Origin: Scatacola_A faecigallinarum
GTDB lineage: Bacteria; Pseudomonadota; Alphaproteobacteria; RF32; CAG-239
Length of the DNA: 45,703 nucleotides
NCBI GenBank assembly: GCA_018713605.1
Contig: DVOM01000013.1
Span: forward strand, 1 to 45,703
Reading direction: 5' to 3'
Shown: positions 38,883 to 45,703 of the stretch, in pieces
How the letters are laid out: every line of letters starts with the position of its first letter
Position numbering within the stretch: position 1 is the first letter of the stretch
Notes under the pieces: generated by a model
Database searches by the model: none
What the model saw: only the letters and a program-made list of their open reading frames with translations
Told to the model about the DNA's origin: nothing
Translations under genes and position numbers: made by a program

Positions 38883-40542
38883 CGAACCGTTTTTTGAAGA
38901 AAACATTGTTTCGACAATATTCAGGAACTTTACCTTCTACTTTTTCGGACAGACTTGGTATATTTACGCCGTTCTGCTCGGAATATCAATATACATGGCT
39001 TATCGGCTGCTCTGCAAAGGAAGCTGCACGCCCTGCCCGGACCTGTTTCCTTCCCCGGCTGCCGGTTTTAACTTCCATAACCGCAAAGAGCTTGCCGCAT
39101 TGCTATTTCTGTTTCTTTCATTTTCAATCTATGCCGTTACCATGCTTTTGCAGGACAATTCCCTGTTTAACAATCCCGACCTGATGAGCTTAAACACAAT
39201 TTTCATTTTTCATCGCGGACTAGCTGCTTCTTATGGTCCGGCACGAATGTGTCCGGTTTCGTTTTTCGACCTTAATGCCTTGTACGCCATAACGCACAAC
39301 TTTTACATTATCAGTGCCTATATTATGTTAAAACAGGCTCTTATCTTATGGTTACTCTATTGTTTTCTTAATTTTTTAAGCCCGGCAAAACGTCTTTTCA
39401 CTCTTGGCACAATCCAGCTGGTTCCCGCTGTTTTCTGGCTCAACGGCATCATCTTTCCCGAACAGAATATCTTAATTTTCATTCTGGCCTCACTGCTTTG
39501 CCTCAAAAGGTTTTCTGCCGGAAAACGTTCCGGTCTGTGGGGCTTTGGCGCCTTTACGCTTCTGGCCGTTTACAGCAAAGAAACAACCGTTCTTTTTTAC
39601 GGCGGAATACTTATCTTTGCCGTTTTATATGACGTTTACAAAGAAAAAATCAATCTCAGCGATTTTCTTCACCCTTTCCGTTTGGCCGGACGGCTGCCGG
39701 TAGAAACCATGCTCTTTTTATGCTGTTTAAGTTTCGCACTCTTTTATTTGTTCATCATGGTTGAATTGAAAGAAAATGTTTATATTGCCTTCCGCCAAGC
39801 CGACAGCCGCCATCTTTTGAATTTATACAAATTTGAAATAATCACGGTCACTTTGGCTTGGCTCATTGCTGCAAAAAAACTCATTTGCCGTGAAAAGTTC
39901 GACAACCCGCTGTTTAACGAAGGAACACTTTTTGGCGCCTCTTTTCTGCTGGCGATTCTTATTTTCCATCTGCATATTGCTCCCGACCTTGAACATGTGC
40001 GGCTTAAAAGCTACTACGCTCTGCTAACCGCCGTCTTCGGAATCGTCTATATTGCCCGTAACCTGAAAAATACCGGACTGCTGACCTGCCTGTGCGGCCT
40101 CTTTTTATTCTATGCCGGCTCAGCCAATATAACTATCGCCAAGCACGAAATCGGTCATGCCAGACACGAAGCAGCCAATTTCCTTTCCTCCGTGCTTCAA
40201 AATGAAAAACGCCTCAGCTATATGCTTTCCGCCCATACCGAAGAAACAGACTGGGTAAAGGAAACATGGAACGCGGCCCTGACCTATTACCATCCCGGCA
40301 CAGACATTACGCTCAAGATGCCGTCCTTAACAGACGACAATATCGTTAACAAATTCAGCCGGCACCAATATGCCAAATATAAAAAATATTTGTCCTCCAT
40401 TAAAGGAGGCAGAATTCCCGTTTCCGGAGATTATTACGTTGTCAGCACCAATGCCTTAAACACAGACTTTTCTGTCATCGCAGACATCCCGCACGACCTG
40501 GTTTTCGAAAACAAGCTGTTCAGGATTTATAAAATCAGATGA
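38875..40542 (+). CDS. Polytopic membrane protein, candidate GT-C glycosyltransferase
   Basis: 555 residues with about nine to eleven membrane helices up to residue 420, then a soluble C-terminal part of 130 residues. An early loop between the second and third helices carries polar residues (LQDNSLFNNPDL), as in GT-C enzymes where acidic loop residues are catalytic. AVYSKETTVLFYGG and GIIFPEQNILIF are further marks. It is flanked by a GT2 and a GtrA protein, which suggests it is the specific transferase that uses a lipid-linked sugar from the GtrB-like enzyme at 36113. The family is not recognised with certainty. The gene is more AT-rich than its neighbours. Confidence 0.7.
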   Translation: MINEPFFEENIVSTIFRNFTFYFFGQTWYIYAVLLGISIYMAYRLLCKGSCTPCPDLFPSPAAGFNFHNRKELAALLFLFLSFSIYAVTMLLQDNSLFNNPDLMSLNTIFIFHRGLAASYGPARMCPVSFFDLNALYAITHNFYIISAYIMLKQALILWLLYCFLNFLSPAKRLFTLGTIQLVPAVFWLNGIIFPEQNILIFILASLLCLKRFSAGKRSGLWGFGAFTLLAVYSKETTVLFYGGILIFAVLYDVYKEKINLSDFLHPFRLAGRLPVETMLFLCCLSFALFYLFIMVELKENVYIAFRQADSRHLLNLYKFEIITVTLAWLIAAKKLICREKFDNPLFNEGTLFGASFLLAILIFHLHIAPDLEHVRLKSYYALLTAVFGIVYIARNLKNTGLLTCLCGLFLFYAGSANITIAKHEIGHARHEAANFLSSVLQNEKRLSYMLSAHTEETDWVKETWNAALTYYHPGTDITLKMPSLTDDNIVNKFSRHQYAKYKKYLSSIKGGRIPVSGDYYVVSTNALNTDFSVIADIPHDLVFENKLFRIYKIR

Positions 40543-40949
40543 TTAAACTTTACCGTCAAATCGAAAACCGCTGGTTTGGGCTGCCGCAGAAAATCCGCTT
40601 TCTGCTTGTCGGCGGTTTCAACACGTTCCTGGCTTATCTGCTGTTTGTCCTTTTCGTCGCCATACTGCAAATTCCCTACCGGCTCAGCCTGATCATTCAG
40701 TATATTCTTACCGTCAATATTTCGATTTTTTCCATGCGTTATTACGTCTTTCGCTCGGCAGGGAATCCAAAGGATGAATATTTTCGCGCCTGGGGTGTTT
40801 ATCTTTTCATGCTTGGTTTCAACTATGTCGCTTTGTTTCTGCTCATCGACACCGCCGGCATCGACGCTGTCATAAGCCAGGGAATATATATCGTCGTTTC
40901 AACGATTGTTATCTTTCTGCTGCACAAAAACTATTCTTTCCGCAACTGA
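40539..40949 (+). CDS. GtrA-like flippase
   Basis: 136 residues with four membrane helices. The GtrA signature is present in the first part (KIRFLLVGGFNTFLAYLLFVLF), with NISIFSMRYYVFRS in the middle and ending LLHKNYSFRN. GtrA proteins are thought to flip polyprenyl-phosphate-linked sugars. It overlaps the 555-residue gene by an ATGA, so the two are coupled. Confidence 0.92.
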   Translation: MIKLYRQIENRWFGLPQKIRFLLVGGFNTFLAYLLFVLFVAILQIPYRLSLIIQYILTVNISIFSMRYYVFRSAGNPKDEYFRAWGVYLFMLGFNYVALFLLIDTAGIDAVISQGIYIVVSTIVIFLLHKNYSFRN

Positions 40950-40984
40950 AAAAAAAAACACCCCGAAACGGGGTGTTTTTTTTT
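40950..40984. terminator. Bidirectional terminator between gtrA-like gene and tig
   Basis: ACACCCCG-AAA-CGGGGTGT flanked by a long A-run and T-run, between convergent genes. Confidence 0.9.
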
Positions 40985-41008
40985 CAACTTTTGCCTTAAG
41001 AAAAGGCC

Positions 41009-42433
41009 TTAAGCCGATTTTTTGGCTGTCTTTTTGGCGGTTTCTTTTTTCTCGTCCTTTTTGCCTTCAGACTTGGTTTCCTTTTTGGCCGCCGCTTTTT
41101 TGACCGGCTTTTTGCCTTCGTCAAAATTGTACAGCTCCTCGATGGAAACGACCTTTTCGTTAACTTTGGCTTTGCTCAGGATATGGTCGACGATTTTTTC
41201 TTCAAAAACCGGAGCTTTCAGAGCTTCAATAGCTTCCTTGTTTTTAAGATAATAATCAAATACGGCCTTTTCCTGTCCCGGATACTTTTTGGCTTCGTCC
41301 ATAATCGCCTTGTTGATATCGTCCGGCGTAATGTTGATTTTGGCGTCCTTGCCGATTTCCGAAAGCAGCAGGCCGAGTTTTACGCGGCGAACCGCAATAT
41401 TCTTGTATTCGGCCAGCAGTTCCTCTTCTGACTTGGCTTTTTCGCTTTCGTCAAGCTGGTTGTACTTTTTGGCCTGTTCATACTGGTTGACAATGCTCTT
41501 GTACTCGGCATCGACCAGCCCCTGCGGAACATCGAAATTATAGTTCTTGTCCAGATTGTCAAGCAAAGCGCGTTTCAGTTTCATGCGGGAAGCGGCTTCA
41601 TAATCGCCTTTAATCCGGTCGGAAATCGCCGATTTAAGAGAATCAAGGCTCTTTTCGCCCAGAGACTTGGCAAACTCGTCGTTGATTTCAACGTTTTTGG
41701 TTTCACGCAGTTCTTTAATGTCAACGGCAAAAACCGCATCCTTTCCGGCCAGGTCCTTGGCATGGTAGTTCTCGGGGAAAGTAACCTTGACGTCGACTTT
41801 CTCGCCGGCCTTTTTGCCGACCAGCTGGTCTTCAAATCCGGGAATAAAAGAACCGGAACCCAGCTGCAGCGGATAGGCGTTGCCCTTGCCGCCCTGAAAT
41901 TCTACGCCGTCAACAGAACCGACAAAGTCGATAACGGCGGTGTCGCCTTTCTGAGAGGCTCTGTCTTCTTCAATCTTGACCGTTTCGCGGCGGGACTGCG
42001 CCAGATACTGCAAAGCCTTGTCAACTTCTTCGGCGGGAACTTCGGCCGTCAGCTTTTCAAGTTCAATTTTGGAAAAATCTCCGGCTTTGATTTCCGGCAG
42101 TTCTTCCAGACTTACCTCAAACTCCAGATCCTTGCCTTCGCCGAAAGCGGTAATTTTAACGTCGGGCATCATTGCCGGACGCAGCTTTTTGTCCTTAATC
42201 AGCTCTTCAGTGGCGCTTCTTACCGCCTCGTCAACGACCTCGCCCATAACCGAAGCCTTGTACTTCTGCTTCAGCATGGCTTTCGGAGCCTTGCCCGGAC
42301 GGAAACCGGGGAGTTTGACGTTCTTGGAAACTTCGTTGAGTTTGTCGTCGACTTTCTGTTCAAAGTCTTTGGCGGGAATAACGATCTTGAATTCTTTTTT
42401 CAAGCCTTCAGATTTTAATTCGGTTGCTTTCAT
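41009..42433 (-). CDS. tig: Trigger factor
   Basis: 474 residues. Ribosome-bound chaperone and prolyl isomerase. The N-terminal ribosome-binding domain has the signature LPGFRPGKAPKAMLKQKY (about 40-57). The FKBP-type domain lies at about 160-245 (GDTAVIDFVGSVDGVEF, FIPGFEDQLVGKKAGE), followed by the C-terminal arms. It ends in a 45-residue Lys/Ala/Glu tail (KKAAAKKETKSEGKKDEKK) longer than usual, probably disordered. It stands apart from clpPX. Confidence 0.96.
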   Translation of the reverse strand: MKATELKSEGLKKEFKIVIPAKDFEQKVDDKLNEVSKNVKLPGFRPGKAPKAMLKQKYKASVMGEVVDEAVRSATEELIKDKKLRPAMMPDVKITAFGEGKDLEFEVSLEELPEIKAGDFSKIELEKLTAEVPAEEVDKALQYLAQSRRETVKIEEDRASQKGDTAVIDFVGSVDGVEFQGGKGNAYPLQLGSGSFIPGFEDQLVGKKAGEKVDVKVTFPENYHAKDLAGKDAVFAVDIKELRETKNVEINDEFAKSLGEKSLDSLKSAISDRIKGDYEAASRMKLKRALLDNLDKNYNFDVPQGLVDAEYKSIVNQYEQAKKYNQLDESEKAKSEEELLAEYKNIAVRRVKLGLLLSEIGKDAKINITPDDINKAIMDEAKKYPGQEKAVFDYYLKNKEAIEALKAPVFEEKIVDHILSKAKVNEKVVSIEELYNFDEGKKPVKKAAAKKETKSEGKKDEKKETAKKTAKKSA

Positions 42434-42481
42434 AAATTTTCTCTTAAGTTATTAATGTTATCCGACTGCCCCTGCGAAAAG

Positions 42482-42565
42482 TGGTGCGGGCGGAGAGACT
42501 CGAACTCTCACGCCTTGCGGCACCAGATCCTAAGTCTGGCGTGTCTGCCATTCCACCACGCCCGC
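42482..42565 (-). tRNA. tRNA-Leu (TAG)
   Basis: 84 nt with encoded CCA and the long variable arm of a class II tRNA. The acceptor stem pairs GCGGGCG with CGCCCGC. The anticodon loop CTTAGGA gives TAG, for Leu. Confidence 0.95.
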
Positions 42566-42734
42566 AAATTCAGTCATTTAGTTCAGTTTGTTTGCATACT
42601 ACAGAAAATTTTATTTAAATCAAGCAAAATTAACAACGCGAGAAAATATATTGTAATATGAGTTAATATTTTATAATATGAGGGCAAGTAAGGGAATACC
42701 CCGGATTTCTGACCTCTTTTTTAGGAGTAATCTT

Positions 42735-43985
42735 GTGTTTTCAAGAACCGTATTCAAAAGCATATGCACAGCCGCTTTAACGGCCGGTCTCTTAAGCTCT
42801 TGCGCCCTTTTCGAGCGCGACGCCGACGGCGAACCCTCCCACAGCTGGGTCGAAGGCAAAAACTATTACAGCTACGGCGACAAAGACGCCACGCTGGCCA
42901 CCGTCGCCTATTCTCAGGGCGACTTCCAAACTGCCGAACGGCACGTCGCCCGCGCCCTTACCAACAACCCGCGCCATCCACAGGCGCTGATGGTCGGAGC
43001 CTTGGTTTATGAAGAGCTCGGACGCCCCAACCGCGCCCGCCAGTATTACGAAGACCTGATGCTTGTCGGCGGCGACGAAAACACCCTTCTCGGTTCTCCG
43101 GACGGCAAACCCCGCAAAATGAGCGAAATTGCCAATCAGCGGCTGCGCCTGCTGAACATGAACCAGACCAGAATGATTATCGAGGACAAGGACGGCAACA
43201 AAGTCTTCAACATCAGCGGCGAAGCGGCTGCACGACAGGGAAAATCCGCCTTGGAGGAGGCTCTTTTCATTCGCGAACAAACCCGCGCTGCCAATAACAG
43301 AGCTGTTTCGGAAGCCGACGTCAAGGCGGTTGAAGTCCTTTTCACGCCTGAAGAACAAAATACGGTGTCGCGCTTTCTCATTCTGAAGGAACTTGCCGAA
43401 AACGACATGGTTACCAAAGAAGAGTTTCTGAACGGCCGCATGGCCAACCTCGGCGGCCTGCTGCCGCTGACCAACACGCCGCCGGCCTATGGCGTCGTCA
43501 AGCCGGTTCCCTCGCCGGATCTGATTCTTGAACGCATCAAGGCGCTCAAGGAAGCCGTCGCATCCCGCGCCATTACGCCGCGCGAGTTTTCTGCCGAACG
43601 AGACCTGATTATTGAAGCCATCCTGCCGCCGCATCCGCGCCAGCGGCTGAAAAACAAGGCACCGTCCAAAAACATTCTTGATGCGGCCAAAGACATCCGC
43701 AAGCTTGAAGTTCTTTATGACCTGAACCTGATAACCTCCAAGGAAAAGGAAAAAGAGCAGAAAGCCATTGAAAAATATCTGGGTATAGCTCCGGCTCCGG
43801 TCAAAAAGACCGCCGCATCGGCTCCTGCCGGCGCCCCCAAAAGCATGAACCCGGCGCCGCTGGCTCCGACTGCACCCGAAGTTAAAACCGAAGTAACCGT
43901 TCAGGTCGAAGAACCGGCGGCTTCGGCTCCGCAACCTCTGATTCCGGCCGTTTCCAGCCCTTTTGAAAATATCGAAATAAAATAA
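42735..43985 (+). CDS. TPR-containing lipoprotein
   Basis: 416 residues. The start is a GTG at 42735, seven bases after AGGAG; the upstream ATG at 42678 has no ribosome site and would bury the signal peptide. The lipoprotein signal is FKSICTAALTAGLLSSC, with the lipidated Cys. At about 55-110 there are TPR-like helices (ATVAYSQGDFQTAERHVARALTNNP, ALMVGALVYEELGRPNRARQYYEDLM). The long middle is helical, and the C-terminal 70 residues are Pro/Ala-rich (APAPVKKTAASAPAGAPK). The role is probably envelope scaffolding; not known. Confidence 0.82.
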   Translation: MFSRTVFKSICTAALTAGLLSSCALFERDADGEPSHSWVEGKNYYSYGDKDATLATVAYSQGDFQTAERHVARALTNNPRHPQALMVGALVYEELGRPNRARQYYEDLMLVGGDENTLLGSPDGKPRKMSEIANQRLRLLNMNQTRMIIEDKDGNKVFNISGEAAARQGKSALEEALFIREQTRAANNRAVSEADVKAVEVLFTPEEQNTVSRFLILKELAENDMVTKEEFLNGRMANLGGLLPLTNTPPAYGVVKPVPSPDLILERIKALKEAVASRAITPREFSAERDLIIEAILPPHPRQRLKNKAPSKNILDAAKDIRKLEVLYDLNLITSKEKEKEQKAIEKYLGIAPAPVKKTAASAPAGAPKSMNPAPLAPTAPEVKTEVTVQVEEPAASAPQPLIPAVSSPFENIEIK

Positions 43986-44000
43986 TAAAACGGACATAAA

Positions 44001-45587
44001 ATGATTGGTACCATAAACCCGAGAAAAACCTTCGCGATTATCTCGCACCCCGATGCCGGCAAAACCACCCTGACCGAAAAGCTGCTGCTCTTCGGCGGCG
44101 CCATTCAGCAGGCCGGTGCCGTAAAAGCGCGCGGCGAAAACCGTCACGCCCGCTCCGACTGGATGAAGGTTGAGCAGGAACGCGGCATTTCCGTCGCCTC
44201 CTCGGTTATGAACTTTGAATACGAAAACATAACCTTCAATCTGCTTGACACGCCGGGACACGAAGACTTCTCCGAAGACACCTACCGGGTGCTGACCGCC
44301 GTCGATTCGGCAGTCATGGTGCTGGATTCCGCCAAAGGTATTGAAACCCAGACCAAAAAGCTGTTTGAAGTCTGCCGCCTGCGCAACGTGCCGATTATCA
44401 CTTTCATCAACAAGCTTGACCGTGAAGGACTGGACCCGTTCTGCCTGCTTGACGACATTGAAAAAACGCTGGCCTTAGACGTCACGCCTGCCAGCTGGCC
44501 GATCGGCATGGGAAAAGATTTTCTGGGCTGTTACGACCTTTTGAACGACCAGTTGATTCTAATGAACAAAACCGGCAGCAAAGCATTGATAAATTCAACC
44601 ATCGAAACCTGCAAAGGCCTGGACGATCCAAAACTTGACACCCTGCTGCCCGCACACGCCGTCGCCAAACTGCGCGAGGACGTTACCATGGTCAGGGAAC
44701 TCTGCCCCGCTTTCGACAAGGAATTATATCTGGCCGGAGCGCTTACGCCGGTTTTCTTCGGCAGCGCCATCAACAACTTCGGTGTCAAGGAAGTTCTGGA
44801 AGGCCTGCATAACCTTGCGCCTACCCCGCGTGAACAGCCCGCTGCCGAACGCACCGTCAGCCCTAGCGAAAACAAGGTAACCGGATTCGTCTTCAAAATT
44901 CAGGCCAACATGGATCCCAAGCACCGTGACCGAATTGCTTTCATGCGTATCTGTTCCGGCCACTTCAAACGCGGCATGACCCTGAATCAGGTCCGCACCG
45001 GCAAAGGCCTGAAAGTTCCGACCCCGGTCATGTTTCTGGCACAGGAACGCGAACTGGCAGAAGACGCCTACGCCGGTGACATCATCGGTATTCCCAACCA
45101 CGGACAGCTCCGTATCGGCGACACCCTGACCGAAGGCGAAAAACTGCATTTTACCGGTATTCCGAGCTTTGCGCCGGAACTTCTGAAAAGCGTCCGTGCG
45201 CTTGATCCGCTCAAATCCAAACACCTCGGCAACGCCTTGCAGCAGATTGCCGAAGAAGGCGGTGCCAGCGTTTTCAAACCGATTGTCGGCGCCGAATGGA
45301 TTGTCGGCGTTGTCGGCGCCCTGCAATTTGAGGTTATGGCTGACCGTATCCGCACCGAGTTCAACATTCCGGTCGCTTTTGAACCGACACAGTATTACAC
45401 CGCCCGCTGGGTTGAATGTGATGATAAAAACATTATGAAAAAGTTCCTTGATGCCAATCAGATAAGCATTGCCGAAGACCACGACGGCGCCACCGTCTTT
45501 CTGGCCCGCAATGCCTGGCATCTGAACAAAGTCAACGAGGACTTTCCGCAGATTGTCCTGCGCAAAACCCGTGAACAGGTTTTCTAG
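44001..45587 (+). CDS. prfC: Peptide chain release factor 3
   Basis: 528 residues. GTPase that recycles RF1/RF2 from the ribosome after termination. G motifs: SHPDAGKTTLTEK (G1), RGISVASSVM (G2), DTPGHEDFSEDTY (G3), NKLDRE (G4). RF3-specific features include VKARGENRHARSDWMKVEQERGIS and the C-terminal IVGVVGALQFEVMADRI. It lies 15 bases after the lipoprotein gene, so it is probably in the same unit. Confidence 0.97.
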   Translation: MIGTINPRKTFAIISHPDAGKTTLTEKLLLFGGAIQQAGAVKARGENRHARSDWMKVEQERGISVASSVMNFEYENITFNLLDTPGHEDFSEDTYRVLTAVDSAVMVLDSAKGIETQTKKLFEVCRLRNVPIITFINKLDREGLDPFCLLDDIEKTLALDVTPASWPIGMGKDFLGCYDLLNDQLILMNKTGSKALINSTIETCKGLDDPKLDTLLPAHAVAKLREDVTMVRELCPAFDKELYLAGALTPVFFGSAINNFGVKEVLEGLHNLAPTPREQPAAERTVSPSENKVTGFVFKIQANMDPKHRDRIAFMRICSGHFKRGMTLNQVRTGKGLKVPTPVMFLAQERELAEDAYAGDIIGIPNHGQLRIGDTLTEGEKLHFTGIPSFAPELLKSVRALDPLKSKHLGNALQQIAEEGGASVFKPIVGAEWIVGVVGALQFEVMADRIRTEFNIPVAFEPTQYYTARWVECDDKNIMKKFLDANQISIAEDHDGATVFLARNAWHLNKVNEDFPQIVLRKTREQVF

Positions 45588-45590
45588 AGA

Positions 45591-45617
45591 AAGCCCTCTC
45601 AGATGAGAGGGCTTTTT
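45591..45617 (+). terminator. Terminator of prfC
   Basis: GCCCTCTC-AGAT-GAGAGGGC (45593-45612) followed by a T-run. The remaining bases to the window end show nothing further. Confidence 0.9.
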
Positions 45618-45703
45618 TGTATGACAAAAAAATTTTATGTAGCTCCATCATTGGTAGACAGAAAAATTTGTACTTTCATTAATAGTTGACTCTTTCCCCA
45701 AAT

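Overview
The window looks like a chromosomal segment of an anaerobic, Gram-negative alphaproteobacterium. Lipid A genes (DUF374 acyltransferase, waaA, lpxK in one operon), a clpP-clpX pair, lon with HU just downstream, and nrdR-nusB beside glyA are all arrangements familiar from Alphaproteobacteria. A HydG maturase and a TM1266-type hydrogenase regulator point to an [FeFe]-hydrogenase and an oxygen-poor habitat. A host-associated gut lineage would fit, but that placement is inference. Base composition is moderate overall, with AT-rich islands around 6.5-8.0, 21.4-24.8 and 39-40.5 kb.

Layout. 1-5.7 kb: def (cut by the window edge), nusB, nrdR and murF, then a lone lipoprotein gene on the other strand, then glyA and rpiB. 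5.8-7.8 kb: tRNA-Cys, tRNA-Asn, a cassette of hairpins and tRNA relics, and then the most striking element, a diversity-generating retroelement (DGR) template repeat at 6549-6665. Next to it is its target gene, which ends in the matching variable repeat (7162-7278). 8-12.5 kb: mtnN, a metallophosphoesterase, a sirtuin, a P-loop kinase-like protein, and a three-gene operon (small membrane protein, ECF sigma factor, Spy/CnrX-like periplasmic protein) behind a sequence that fits an ECF promoter. 12.6-18.2 kb: MATE exporter, U32 protein, glycosyltransferase and HAD phosphatase. 18.2-21.4 kb: hydG, the TM1266-like regulator and three small genes. 21.4-24.8 kb: a second DGR-type target protein, an M48-like peptidase, small unknown genes, and tRNA-Val with a second hairpin cassette. 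24.9-31.4 kb: HU, lon, an orphan FliN-like SpoA protein and the lipid A operon. 31.4-34 kb: aldo/keto reductase, an outer-membrane beta-barrel and dut. 34.1-41 kb: clpX, clpP and a GtrA/GtrB-type envelope glycosylation locus. 41-45.7 kb: tig, tRNA-Leu, a TPR lipoprotein and prfC.

Main discovery. The 117-bp stretch 6549-6665 aligns without gaps to the 3' end of the gene at 7158-7727. All 19 mismatches fall where the template has adenine on the coding strand, and no other template base is changed. The template would encode 14 Asn in 38 residues, and the gene's copy has 13 of those 38 residues replaced, with no stop codon. This is the signature of DGR adenine mutagenesis. No reverse transcriptase or Avd gene is in the window, so the RT would have to act from elsewhere or be lost. 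A paralogous target at 21486-22049 has a more diverged variable end that this template does not explain.
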